From contig JAFSDV010000026.1 of the NCBI GenBank assembly GCA_017436035.1, positions 1 to 55,441 on the forward strand: a DNA stretch of 55,441 nucleotides, in the 5' to 3' direction. The position numbers and the translations under genes are program-made. The notes beneath the pieces were generated by a model, which made no database searches, was not told the origin of the DNA, and saw nothing but the letters and a program-made list of their open reading frames with translations. The stretch is from Oscillospiraceae bacterium (lineage in GTDB: Bacteria > Bacillota > Clostridia > Oscillospirales > Oscillospiraceae). Below, piece by piece: positions 7,792 to 15,059 of this stretch (position 1 is the stretch's first letter; each line of letters opens with the position of its first letter).

Positions 7792-8856
7792 ATGGAGATT
7801 ATAACCAAGCTCAAAAAGAGCTGGATCGTGCGCATTGCCGCGTTGGTGCTGCCGGTAATTTGTTTGGCAGCAGTATTGGCAACAACGGCATTTGCACAGC
7901 GCACCTATGTGATCACAGACGGCGATCAGGTGATTGTGCATACCACCAGCACAACCAACCCGAAAAAGGTTTTGGATGAAGCCGGTTTCCAGTTGGATGA
8001 AAACGACTATTATACAACCAGCACCGCAGATGGGGTATCTGAAATTACGGTGCAGCGCAGACAGAAGGTTGTGATCAATTACTGCGGGATCGTTCAGGAG
8101 GAAAACGGCTACAAAGAGACGGTTCAGGAGCTGCTGGACCGGTTGAGTATTCCTACATACGGAAATTACCAGATCTCGGAAGAGCTGGACGCCATGGTTT
8201 ATGACGGTATGCAGATCCGGGTGGACTATGTGGTCCGTCAGTCTGAGACCTACACAGTAGAGCTTCCTTATCAGGTGATCTATTGTGAAGACCCCTCTAT
8301 GGAGAAGGGACAACAGCGGGTGATCACTACCGGCGCGGCAGGGCAGAAGCTGTGCAGTGCAGATGTGGTATACATTAACGCCCAGGAGCAGGACCGGACG
8401 GTTATCAGAGAAACAGTGATCCGTCAGCCTGTTAATCAGGTGATCGCAGTCGGCACCGGAGAAGGCGTTGAAAAAGAGAAGGACAGTTTGCCGCTGATCG
8501 GAGACGGTGTGATCGTATTGCCTTCCGGTGAGGTGCTGACCTACAGCAGCGCAGAGCAGTTTGTAGCCACAGCATATACCAAGACCGATGAGGGCTGCGA
8601 CGAGATCACAGCAACAGGCTCTCAAGTTCGTATGGGCGTTGTTGCGGTAGATCCCAAGGTTATTCCCTACGGTACGCGGATGTTTATCGTGACCAACGAC
8701 GGTCAGTATATCTACGGTCTGAGTACTGCTGAGGATTGCGGCGGTGCGATCAAGGGCAACCGGTTGGACCTGTACTTTGAAACAGACCCGGAGTGCTGGC
8801 AGTTCGGCATACGGGACTGCACGGTGTACTTCCTGGGTGACGCAAACTGGAGATAA
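7792..8856 (+). CDS. YabE-like cell-wall protein with DUF348, G5 and 3D domains
   Basis: The 354-residue secreted or anchored protein has an N-terminal membrane segment (IVRIAALVLPVICLAAVLA), DUF348-type repeats (about 35-150), a G5-like region (about 155-235) and a C-terminal 3D domain (VATAYTKTDEGC ... VAVDPKVIPYG ... AEDCGGAIKGNRLDLYF). 3D domains have the double-psi-barrel fold of lytic transglycosylases such as MltA, so it probably cleaves or remodels peptidoglycan. ATG 7792 is preferred over ATG 7786 because AAAGGAGG (7775-7782) then sits 9 bases away. The next gene, rsmA, is also the neighbour of yabE in Bacillus, although rnmV is missing here. Confidence 0.88.
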   Translation: MEIITKLKKSWIVRIAALVLPVICLAAVLATTAFAQRTYVITDGDQVIVHTTSTTNPKKVLDEAGFQLDENDYYTTSTADGVSEITVQRRQKVVINYCGIVQEENGYKETVQELLDRLSIPTYGNYQISEELDAMVYDGMQIRVDYVVRQSETYTVELPYQVIYCEDPSMEKGQQRVITTGAAGQKLCSADVVYINAQEQDRTVIRETVIRQPVNQVIAVGTGEGVEKEKDSLPLIGDGVIVLPSGEVLTYSSAEQFVATAYTKTDEGCDEITATGSQVRMGVVAVDPKVIPYGTRMFIVTNDGQYIYGLSTAEDCGGAIKGNRLDLYFETDPECWQFGIRDCTVYFLGDANWR

Positions 8857-8866
8857 TGCAGATTGA

Positions 8867-8911
8867 AAAAATACCTTTATGCTGTTATAATGGCAGCATA
8901 AAGGTATTTTT
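8867..8911 (+). terminator. Terminator after the 3D-domain gene
   Basis: 18-bp arms (8867-8884 and 8894-8911) enclose a 9-base loop and end in a T run. It separates the 3D-domain gene from rsmA although the start of rsmA is only 23 bases away. Confidence 0.88.
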
Positions 8912-8933
8912 GTTGGAATAATCGAGGGATGAT

Positions 8934-9797
8934 ATGATTGATGTATGCAATATTCAGGTAATGAAGCCCCTGTTAAGTGACCACGGATTTCATTTTTCCA
9001 AGGCAAAGGGACAGAATTTTTTGACAGCCCGGTGGGTCCCGGAACAGATCGCGGAGGATTCCGGCATAGACCGGACCACAGGTGTACTGGAGATTGGTCC
9101 GGGAATCGGTCCGCTGACCCAGCAGCTCTGCCTGCGGGCGGGAAAGGTCTGTGCGGTGGAGGTAGACCACCGGCTGGAGCCGCTTTTGAAGCAGACAGTC
9201 GGGGAATTTGACAATCTGGAGATCGTTTGGGACGATGTGCTGAAGCTGGATGTTCAGACGCTGGTTGCAGAGCGGTTTTCAGGATTGCGCCCGGTAGCCT
9301 GCGCCAATCTGCCCTATTATATTACATCACCGATCTTAACTGCGCTGCTGGAAGCGGAATGCTTTGATGCCGTGACGGTAATGGTTCAAAAAGAAGTCGC
9401 CCAGCGGATGTGTGCCAAGCCGGGGACAGCGGATTACAGCGCGTTTACGGTATTTTGTCAGTTCTATGCAGAGCCGGAGCTGCTGTTTGATGTGCCGCCC
9501 CATTGCTTTATGCCCCAACCCAAGGTGACCTCTGCGGTAGTCAAACTGCAGGTCCGTAAGGAGCTTCCCTGGAGGATCGAGAGCAAGGAGCTGTTTTTCC
9601 GTACAGTCCGGGCAAGCTTTGCTATGCGCCGGAAGAAGCTGTCCAACGGACTTACCTCCGGATTCCCGGAGCTTGGAAAAGCCGGTGCAGAGGAAGTTCT
9701 TCGCGCATGCGGTCTTCCGGAAAATGTCCGGGGCGAGACGTTGGATATCCGTCAGTTTGCAGATATCGCCAACGAAATTCTGCGCAGGAGGGGATGA
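8934..9797 (+). CDS. rsmA: 16S rRNA dimethyladenosine transferase (RsmA/KsgA)
   Basis: The 287-residue enzyme dimethylates A1518 and A1519 (E. coli numbering) at the 3' end of 16S rRNA using SAM. Motifs in order: FSKAKGQNFL near residue 22, SAM-binding VLEIGPGIGPLTQQL near 50, acidic AVEVD, catalytic ANLPYYITSPIL near 125, and the C-terminal MPQPKVTSAVVKL. The start at ATG 8934 follows a weak GAGGG. Its stop overlaps the next start codon as ATGA, implying translational coupling to the HAD gene. Confidence 0.95.
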   Translation: MIDVCNIQVMKPLLSDHGFHFSKAKGQNFLTARWVPEQIAEDSGIDRTTGVLEIGPGIGPLTQQLCLRAGKVCAVEVDHRLEPLLKQTVGEFDNLEIVWDDVLKLDVQTLVAERFSGLRPVACANLPYYITSPILTALLEAECFDAVTVMVQKEVAQRMCAKPGTADYSAFTVFCQFYAEPELLFDVPPHCFMPQPKVTSAVVKLQVRKELPWRIESKELFFRTVRASFAMRRKKLSNGLTSGFPELGKAGAEEVLRACGLPENVRGETLDIRQFADIANEILRRRG

Positions 9798-10486
9798 GCG
9801 TGTACGAATTTTTGCTTTTAGACCTGGATGATACCATTCTGGATTTCAAATTGGCAGAAAAAATCGCCTTGGATCAGACGCTGCAGTCCTTTGACCTGAA
9901 GCCTACCCGGGAAGTCTGCGCCCGATACAGTCAGATCAATCAGCTTCATTGGGAGATGCTGGAACGGAAGGAGCTGACCCGGGAGCAGGTGAAGGTTGGG
10001 CGGTTTAATATGCTTTTTCAGGAATATGGGATCCAGGCGGACAGCAAGATCTGCGCCCGCAGATACATGGAAAATCTGGCACAGGGTCATTACTTTATTC
10101 CCGGTGCCCGGGAGGCGGTTACGAGGCTTTCAAAAAAGTATAAGCTTTATTTGGTGAGCAACGGTACTGCGGATGTGCAGCTTTCCCGGCTGAACAGCGC
10201 CGGGATCGGTAAATATTTTCAAAAAATCTTTATTTCTGAGCAGGTTGGCGCAGACAAGCCCGATCCGGTGTTTTTCCGCCGGTGCTTTGAAAAGATCCCG
10301 GGCTTTGAGAGGCGGAAGGCGCTGATCGTAGGAGACAGCCTGACTTCAGATATGCTGGGCGGCAAGAACGCAGGCATTGATAGCTGCTGGGTCAACCCTC
10401 AAAAAAAGCCTGTTCGGGAAGATATTCCTGTGACCTACCAGATCGGGGCGTTGTCAGAGCTGGAGGATTTGCTGGAAGCACTGTGA
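9794..10486 (+). CDS. YjjG-family HAD hydrolase (probable noncanonical pyrimidine nucleotidase)
   Basis: The 230-residue protein has the HAD motifs in order: nucleophile LLLDLDDTILDF (Asp about residue 9), VSNGT, the lysine in GADKPDPVFF and VGDSLTSDMLGG. A long helical cap follows motif I. The profile is closest to YjjG, which dephosphorylates noncanonical or damaged pyrimidine nucleotides; substrate specificity is inferred. The start is ATG 9794, overlapping the rsmA stop, with AGGAGGGG just before it. A terminator lies immediately downstream. Confidence 0.85.
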   Translation: MSVYEFLLLDLDDTILDFKLAEKIALDQTLQSFDLKPTREVCARYSQINQLHWEMLERKELTREQVKVGRFNMLFQEYGIQADSKICARRYMENLAQGHYFIPGAREAVTRLSKKYKLYLVSNGTADVQLSRLNSAGIGKYFQKIFISEQVGADKPDPVFFRRCFEKIPGFERRKALIVGDSLTSDMLGGKNAGIDSCWVNPQKKPVREDIPVTYQIGALSELEDLLEAL

Positions 10487-10494
10487 TACAAAAA

Positions 10495-10521
10495 ATAAAG
10501 GGCGTGCTCCACGCCCTTTAT
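10495..10521. terminator. Bidirectional terminator between convergent genes
   Basis: 12-bp arms ATAAAGGGCGTG and CACGCCCTTTAT around a CTC loop. The stop codon of the leftward sfsA gene lies inside the stem. Confidence 0.88.
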
Positions 10522-11195
10522 AATTTTATTTCCACTGGTTTGCGGAGCGTCATTGTTTCCGGTGTGACAGAACAGTCCATAGCAAGGAGCTGAACACCCG
10601 CCGCTGCTGCATCCCGCAGAGCTGATCCAAAAGCAGGATCAGTGGCATCGTTAGGTTGCAGATATTGCACATCCGCCATTTGGATTACGAACAGCACATA
10701 CGCCCCAAAGCCCTTTTGCGCCAGCTCGGTCAGCTCCCGCAGGTGCTTTACGCCCCGCTGGGTAGGAGCGTCTGGAAAAGCGCAGATGCCGTTCTGCTCC
10801 AGTGTAACACCCTTGACCTCCAAAAAGCAGGGCTTTGTGTCCAATGTGAAGGCGAAATCGAAGCGGGAAGCGCCGTTACGGACCTCCCGGCGCAGCTCCT
10901 GCACCGGACCCAGTCCGCCTGCTTCCAGCCATTCCCCCGCAGCGGTGTTGGGCGCTTGGGAATCCATATTGATCAGCCGGGAACCCTTTTCTACACAGAT
11001 CAGGTCATAGCGGGTTTTGCGGGAGGAGGATGGAGCATCCTGACACCACACAGATGCGCCCGGGGTGAGCAGCTCCCGACAGCGTCCGGTGTTTTTGACA
11101 TGGCAAACCTCCTGTTTGCCACCAAGGGCAATATGGGCAATAAACCGGTTGGGACGGTCAAGAAAAATACCGGGAACCATATTGGTATACTGCAT
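10518..11195 (-). CDS. sfsA: SfsA family protein
   Basis: The 225-residue protein carries SfsA landmarks: NRFIAHI, HVKNTGRCRELLTPGA, FLEVKGVTLE and FPDAPTQRGVKHLREL. E. coli SfsA was named for its effect on maltose metabolism and binds DNA; the fold includes a nuclease-like core (D..EVKG), but no activity is firmly established. The start is ATG 11195, placed by AAAGGAGG eight bases upstream. It reads leftward from a promoter shared back to back with the YhcH gene. Confidence 0.9.
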   Translation of the reverse strand: MQYTNMVPGIFLDRPNRFIAHIALGGKQEVCHVKNTGRCRELLTPGASVWCQDAPSSSRKTRYDLICVEKGSRLINMDSQAPNTAAGEWLEAGGLGPVQELRREVRNGASRFDFAFTLDTKPCFLEVKGVTLEQNGICAFPDAPTQRGVKHLRELTELAQKGFGAYVLFVIQMADVQYLQPNDATDPAFGSALRDAAAAGVQLLAMDCSVTPETMTLRKPVEIKL

Positions 11196-11220
11196 ACGCC
11201 AGCCTCCTTTCTTTTGAAAA

Positions 11221-11249
11221 ATTATACCACACAGCGGATTTTCGTGCAA
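11221..11249 (-). promoter_or_regulatory. Promoter of sfsA
   Basis: On the minus strand TTGCAC (11249-11244), 17 bases, TATAAT (11226-11221). Confidence 0.7.
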
Positions 11250-11262
11250 TGAAAAAAACTAC

Positions 11263-11290
11263 TTGCCATTTCACGCAGATCAGCTATAAT
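11263..11290 (+). promoter_or_regulatory. Promoter of the YhcH-family gene
   Basis: TTGCCA (11263-11268), 16 bases, TATAAT (11285-11290), 37 bases before the start codon. Confidence 0.7.
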
Positions 11291-11326
11291 AGAAGCAGAT
11301 CCTATACTAAAAAATGAGGTGTTCAT

Positions 11327-11776
11327 ATGCTTTACATGACTGCGGATCAAAAATCCGACAATAAGTACCTGCAGAAGTGCCTGGACTTTCTGAACGGCGG
11401 AAAGCTTCCCGGCAACAAGGAAACAGTAGAGCTGGGCGACGGCATCCGCTGCATCGGCAACTACTACGAAACCATTCCTGCGGAAACCTGCCCCTTTGAA
11501 GCCCATTACAAGTTTGCAGATGTTCAGTGCGTAGTGGAAGGCGTGGAGAAGATCGGTGTTGCACCTGTAAGCAAGGGTGTGGCCGGTCCATACAACGAGA
11601 CCAAGGATGTATACTTCTCTGAGGTTGAGGCTGACGAGTATGTGATTATGGAGCCCGGCTCTGTTCTGTGCTTGATGCCCGAGGATCTGCATCAGGTGAA
11701 GGTGCAGCTGGAAGAGGGTAAGCCGGAAAAGATCACCAAGATGGTGTTCAAGGTCCCGGTAGAGCTGCTGAAGTAA
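11327..11776 (+). CDS. YhcH/YjgK/YiaL (TabA, DUF386) family cupin protein
   Basis: The 149-residue protein has the family core FEAHYKFADVQCVVEG (about residues 62-77), the YFSEVEADEYVIMEPG strand pair and the metal-binding LMPEDLHQVKV. Members are small beta-barrel proteins with a conserved His/Glu metal site, found with sialic-acid and sugar catabolism and biofilm control (TabA). No sugar genes adjoin it here, so its substrate is open. GAGG lies about 10 bases before ATG 11327. Confidence 0.88.
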   Translation: MLYMTADQKSDNKYLQKCLDFLNGGKLPGNKETVELGDGIRCIGNYYETIPAETCPFEAHYKFADVQCVVEGVEKIGVAPVSKGVAGPYNETKDVYFSEVEADEYVIMEPGSVLCLMPEDLHQVKVQLEEGKPEKITKMVFKVPVELLK

Positions 11777-11801
11777 GATCTGTATTTTTAGAAACGGCAA
11801 T

Positions 11802-11836
11802 AGCGATGCGCGGATTCGTCCGTGCATCGCTTTTTT
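11802..11836 (+). terminator. Terminator of the YhcH-family gene
   Basis: Stem AGCGATGC...GCATCGCT with an extended GC-rich inner part, followed by a T run. Confidence 0.85.
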
Positions 11837-11853
11837 ATAACTGTAGAACAGAA

Positions 11854-11883
11854 CAGTTATTTAACCAAAGAGTTAAATAACTG
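11854..11883. promoter_or_regulatory. Upstream operator of the sdpR-like gene
   Basis: A perfect 12-bp inverted repeat (CAGTTATTTAAC at 11854-11865 and its complement at 11872-11883) lies just before the -35 box. It shares the core TTTAACC with the second operator downstream. Confidence 0.7.
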
Positions 11884-11912
11884 TTGACAGGGACAAAAAA
11901 TTGTGATACCAT
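11884..11912 (+). promoter_or_regulatory. Promoter of the sdpR/sdpI-like operon
   Basis: TTGACA (11884-11889), 17 bases, TACCAT (11907-11912). It is flanked on both sides by related palindromes, a layout fitting autorepression. Confidence 0.65.
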
Positions 11913-11914
11913 AT

Positions 11915-11934
11915 ATTTAACCAAAAGGTTAAAT
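11915..11934. promoter_or_regulatory. Downstream operator of the sdpR-like gene
   Basis: ATTTAACC-AAAA-GGTTAAAT is a perfect 8-bp palindrome over the expected transcription start, the usual size for an ArsR-family binding site. Confidence 0.72.
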
Positions 11935-11951
11935 GATAAGGAGGCGATACC

Positions 11952-12221
11952 GTGGGAATCCAGAATACACTCAAGGCGCTGTCCGATCCCATTCGCAGGG
12001 AAATATTAGAGCTGCTGAAGTCGGGGCGGCTTTCTGCCGGTGAGATCGCGGAACAATTTCCGGTCAGCACTGCCGCGGTTTCCAAGCACCTGTCTGTGCT
12101 GAAGGAAGCAGATCTGATCCGGGATGCCCGGGAAGGCAAGTTTATTTTCTATGAGCTGAACACCTCTGTTTTGGAGGAAGTGATGCTGTGGCTCACAGGA
12201 CTGAAAGGAGCAGAAAAATGA
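11952..12221 (+). CDS. ArsR-family autorepressor, SdpR type
   Basis: The 89-residue winged-helix repressor has LSDPIRREILELLKSGRLSA, the recognition helix in FPVSTAAVSKHLSVL and the wing DAREGKFIFYELN. It has no cysteine pair of the metal-sensing ArsR type. It resembles SdpR, which represses the sdpRI immunity operon in Bacillus. The start is GTG 11952 after AAGGAGG. Its stop overlaps the next start (ATGA), so the pair is co-translated. Two palindromes at the promoter are its probable sites. Confidence 0.88.
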   Translation: MGIQNTLKALSDPIRREILELLKSGRLSAGEIAEQFPVSTAAVSKHLSVLKEADLIRDAREGKFIFYELNTSVLEEVMLWLTGLKGAEK

Positions 12222-12850
12222 TTAAGAAAAATCTGAAGGTTTTGATTATTACATCCATTGTGATCCTTCTGCCGGTCATGGCAGGATTGATTTTGTGGAA
12301 TCAGCTGCCGGAGCAAATGCCCACCCATTGGAATGCAGCCGGAGAAGTGGACGGCTGGTGCGGTAAGGCTTTTGCGGTGTTCGGTCTGCCGCTGATCCTG
12401 CTGGCAGCCCAGTGGCTGTGTATGCTGGGTACTGCTGCAGATCCTAAAAAAAACAACCATCCGGTAAAGTTGCTGCATCTGGTTTTGTGGATCATACCTG
12501 TTTTGTCTGTTATACTCCACGCGGTGACCTATGCCACCGCTTTGGGTGCTGCGGTCCGGATGGAGCTGGTGATGCCGGTACTTATGGGACTTCTGCTTAC
12601 CATTATCGGCAATTACCTGCCTAAGTGCAAGCAAAATTACACCATTGGCATCAAGATCCCGTGGACGCTGAACAGTGAGGAGAACTGGAACAAAACCCAC
12701 CGGTTTGCCGGTTGGATCTGGACGGTTGGAGGTATTGCAATGATGATCACCGGCTTCCTTGGCGGTTTTTGGATATTCCTGCCGGTTGTTCTTTTAATGG
12801 TTCTTGCGCCGTTGATCTATTCCTATAAGCTCCATAGAAAAGGTATATAA
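12218..12850 (+). CDS. SdpI-family membrane protein
   Basis: The 210-residue protein has a first hydrophobic helix (VLIITSIVILLPVMAGLIL), then the SdpI/DUF1648 signature LPEQMPTHWNAAGEVDGW (about residues 29-46), further membrane helices and the second SdpI motif IGIKIPWTLNSEENWNKTHR. In Bacillus SdpI gives immunity to the SdpC toxin and sequesters SdpR at the membrane. No SdpABC toxin genes are seen here, so it may protect against a neighbour's toxin or sense the envelope. The start is ATG 12218, overlapping the regulator's stop. Confidence 0.9.
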   Translation: MIKKNLKVLIITSIVILLPVMAGLILWNQLPEQMPTHWNAAGEVDGWCGKAFAVFGLPLILLAAQWLCMLGTAADPKKNNHPVKLLHLVLWIIPVLSVILHAVTYATALGAAVRMELVMPVLMGLLLTIIGNYLPKCKQNYTIGIKIPWTLNSEENWNKTHRFAGWIWTVGGIAMMITGFLGGFWIFLPVVLLMVLAPLIYSYKLHRKGI

Positions 12851-12866
12851 AACTTTCGTTTTTTCG

Positions 12867-12895
12867 TTGCAAACAGTATCCCTGTGTGCTATAAT
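12867..12895 (+). promoter_or_regulatory. Promoter of the cobalamin riboswitch transcript
   Basis: TTGCAA (12867-12872), 17 bases, TATAAT (12890-12895), immediately before the riboswitch. Confidence 0.78.
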
Positions 12896-12896
12896 A

Positions 12897-13070
12897 CAGA
12901 GGCTGTCCGGGGAAGCAGGTGAGAATCCTGCGCGAGCCCGTCGCCGTAAGAAGCCTTTGTTTATCTGCCTGACCTGAATGCCGCAATTCAGGGACACGCC
13001 ATTGGAGAGATCTGAGAAGGCGGCAGATGATGTGCTTCAAGCCGGAATATCCGGAAGCTCAGCCTTTTGT
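12897..13070 (+). ncRNA. Cobalamin (B12) riboswitch
   Basis: The leader has the conserved cobalamin-aptamer blocks in order: GGGGAAGCAGGTGAGAATCC, GAGCCCGTCGCCGTAAG, GCCATTGGAGA, GAGAAGGCGGCAGATGATG and the 3' strand CAAGCCGGAATA. Between it and the gene lies a GC-rich segment (13060-13095) that could form the switching hairpin near the RBS. Adenosylcobalamin or a related corrinoid should turn the downstream gene off. Confidence 0.9.
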
Positions 13071-13121
13071 TCGCTGCGGTGCCGGTTTGAAAAGGCAATC
13101 TATTATAAGGAGTATACAGGT

Positions 13122-13568
13122 ATGAAAATGAACAGCAAGAAAAACCTGCTGTCGTTCATCACATGTATCGTGCTGACTGCGGCTATGGCACTATGCATGA
13201 TCGGTTGTAACGGCGCAAATCAGGACCCGGTTACAGAACCATCGGTTTTCTCAGACGGTCAGTCTTTGGGAAGCGGAGCGGTCAGCTTCACATTGATCGT
13301 GGAGGATCTGGACGGGAGCAAGGCAACAGCGCAGATCAGTACGGACAAAGACAAAGTCGGTGCCGCGCTGCAGGAGCTCGGTGTGATCAAAGGCGTGGTG
13401 GAGGATTACGGCTTATATATTAAGACTGTGAACGGCATCACCTATGACTACGCCAAGGATGGAGCTTATTGGGGCTTTTACATCAACGGCGAGTACGCTA
13501 TGACAGGCGCGGATCTTACCGATATTACGCCGGGCGCAACCTACACCCTGAAAGCGGAAAAAGCATAA
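13122..13568 (+). CDS. DUF4430-domain lipoprotein under cobalamin riboswitch control
   Basis: The 148-residue protein has a signal peptide with a lipobox-like end (MALCMIGC, Cys about residue 27) and one DUF4430 domain (about 50-147): SFTLIVEDLDG, KDKVGAALQELGVI, GAYWGFYINGEYAMTGADL. DUF4430 is related to the C-terminal domain of transcobalamin and intrinsic factor, so a surface corrinoid-binding role fits the B12 riboswitch in front of it. No B12 importer adjoins it. The start is ATG 13122 after AAGGAG at 13107-13112; an ATG two codons later is also possible. Confidence 0.85.
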   Translation: MKMNSKKNLLSFITCIVLTAAMALCMIGCNGANQDPVTEPSVFSDGQSLGSGAVSFTLIVEDLDGSKATAQISTDKDKVGAALQELGVIKGVVEDYGLYIKTVNGITYDYAKDGAYWGFYINGEYAMTGADLTDITPGATYTLKAEKA

Positions 13569-13576
13569 TAAAACTG

Positions 13577-13602
13577 AGGCGTGCTGCATTTGCAGCACGC
13601 CT
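13577..13602 (+). terminator. Hairpin terminator after the DUF4430 gene
   Basis: A perfect 11-bp stem AGGCGTGCTGC/GCAGCACGCCT with an ATTT loop; the T run after it is interrupted, so termination may be partial. Confidence 0.7.
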
Positions 13603-13700
13603 GCTTTGCCTTTTCGGCGGGTAAGTAAAATGTTTTAGGTTGTTTGCGGTAAACTATAACACGCGTCTTTGTCGCACCTGGGATTCTATTAAACGATGTT

Positions 13701-14414
13701 TTATACATATTGATCCAGTGTTTCCTGGATACGGGCTTTGACCAGCGCAGCCAAAGCGACGGTGTTCAGCTCCCGGTATTCTTCATAGGGGATCGGTCTT
13801 AAATAGTGCAGCTGCACAGAAAGGGGCGCGCTGCCCTTTTGGTCCAGCACCCGGAAGCTGTCCACAAAAACAATGGGCAGAATGGGACATTTTGCCTTCA
13901 TGGCGGCCTTGAAGCTGCCGCTGTGAAAGTCGCCCATTTGGTTTCCGGTTTTGCTGCGGGTGCCTTCCGGGAAAATCAGGTAGTTGCGACCCTTCTTTAT
14001 TTCCTCTGCCACAGCATTGATGACGGTCAAGGACTGACGCACATCCTGCCGGTCCATAGCAAAGGAGTTGGTGCAGGCGACGATTTGCTTCAGCAGGGGA
14101 ACATCCTTGAGCTCCTGCTTAAACACCGCCGCCAGCGGTCCGGGAAAATCCGCGGCAATAGCTACAGCGTCAAACATGCCCTGATGGTTGCCGTAGAGCA
14201 TATAGCCGTTTTCGGAAGGAATGTTCTCGCGGCCAAAGACCTGCAGCTCCACATTTCCCTTTTCGATCGCCCAACTCATAATGCGCTGAATATGCCGGTA
14301 TTTTTCCATCTCCGGATATCTTTGGGTGTGCCTGGCATAGCGGCACAGCTTGATATAGGCTCCCGGAAGCTTAGGCAGGTTTCGCAGGATCATCATTACC
14401 AGTCGGTTCATCAT
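13701..14414 (-). CDS. plsC: 1-acyl-sn-glycerol-3-phosphate acyltransferase (PlsC family)
   Basis: The 237-residue protein has the acyltransferase motifs NHQGMFD (HX4D catalytic pair, about residue 74) and FPEGTRSKTGNQMG (about 149), plus PILPIVF. It transfers an acyl group to lysophosphatidic acid in membrane phospholipid synthesis. There is no long N-terminal membrane anchor. The start is ATG 14414 or the adjacent ATG 14411, placed by AAGGGG just upstream; the open frame continues farther but crosses the promoter. Confidence 0.88.
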   Translation of the reverse strand: MMNRLVMMILRNLPKLPGAYIKLCRYARHTQRYPEMEKYRHIQRIMSWAIEKGNVELQVFGRENIPSENGYMLYGNHQGMFDAVAIAADFPGPLAAVFKQELKDVPLLKQIVACTNSFAMDRQDVRQSLTVINAVAEEIKKGRNYLIFPEGTRSKTGNQMGDFHSGSFKAAMKAKCPILPIVFVDSFRVLDQKGSAPLSVQLHYLRPIPYEEYRELNTVALAALVKARIQETLDQYV

Positions 14415-14439
14415 ACATCCCCTTAGTGGTTTTTTCTGT

Positions 14440-14468
14440 ATTTTACCATAGTTTTTATGGGAAATCAA
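14440..14468 (-). promoter_or_regulatory. Promoter of plsC
   Basis: On the minus strand TTGATT (14468-14463), 17 bases, TAAAAT (14445-14440). Confidence 0.65.
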
Positions 14469-14538
14469 CGGTGGGTCGTTAGGGGCAAAAAAACAGACGA
14501 CCCAATATAAACTTATTATGAAATATTTGAAAATTCTA

Positions 14539-14567
14539 TTGCCAAGGCAGGCTGCGTATGCTAAAAT
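14539..14567 (+). promoter_or_regulatory. Promoter of the marR-ABC exporter operon
   Basis: TTGCCA (14539-14544), 17 bases, TAAAAT (14562-14567). Confidence 0.65.
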
Positions 14568-14571
14568 GTTC

Positions 14572-14585
14572 GGTAGCTTGCTACC
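14572..14585. promoter_or_regulatory. Candidate MarR operator
   Basis: A perfect palindrome GGTAGC-TT-GCTACC lies right over the expected transcription start, 12 bases before the regulator gene. Such a position suits autorepression by the MarR protein. Confidence 0.5.
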
Positions 14586-14597
14586 TTTTCGGGAGGG

Positions 14598-15059
14598 ATG
14601 AATTTGAAAAAGTATTACGGTCCGCGCCTTCGGATGCTGCACTGCTGCACGGATCAGGCGATTACCAACGCCCTTGCGGAAATGGAGCTAACCGCTGCCC
14701 AGGGGCGTATTCTCGGGTTTCTCTCCCGGCAGCCTCAGCCTCCTTGCCCAAAGGATATTGAGGAAGTTTTTCGGCTGCGTCATTCGACGGTATCCGGACT
14801 GCTGAACCGGCTGGAAAAAAAGGATTTTATTGCCATACAGCCCGATCCGGCAGATAAACGCTGCAAACGGATCTGTATGCTGGAAAAGGGTGCGCTGTGC
14901 TGTCAGCTGATGGACAAAACCATCGAGGAAATGGAGCAGCAGCTGGTACAGGGCTTTACACCGGAAGAACAGACGTGCTTTTCCGATTTACTGGACAGAG
15001 CAATTACCAATATGGGCGGCGGCTGCCGACGCCCGCCCCATAAGGAGGACATAAAATGA
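14598..15059 (+). CDS. MarR-family transcriptional regulator
   Basis: The 153-residue winged-helix regulator has a dimerisation helix at the N-terminus, the recognition helix in RLRHSTVSGLLNRLEKKDFI (about residues 62-81) and a wing at DPADKRCKRICML. It is cysteine-rich (CC at about 16-17 and 98-99), which could allow thiol sensing, but that is inference. GGGAGGG precedes ATG 14598. It overlaps the first exporter gene by four bases (ATGA), so it most likely controls the exporter in response to a toxic compound. Confidence 0.9.
   Translation: MNLKKYYGPRLRMLHCCTDQAITNALAEMELTAAQGRILGFLSRQPQPPCPKDIEEVFRLRHSTVSGLLNRLEKKDFIAIQPDPADKRCKRICMLEKGALCCQLMDKTIEEMEQQLVQGFTPEEQTCFSDLLDRAITNMGGGCRRPPHKEDIK

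Noticed and set aside
7696-9006. Long minus-strand open frame of 436 codons opposite the 3D-domain gene
   Set aside because: The plus-strand gene has a promoter, RBS and recognised domains; the minus frame has none.
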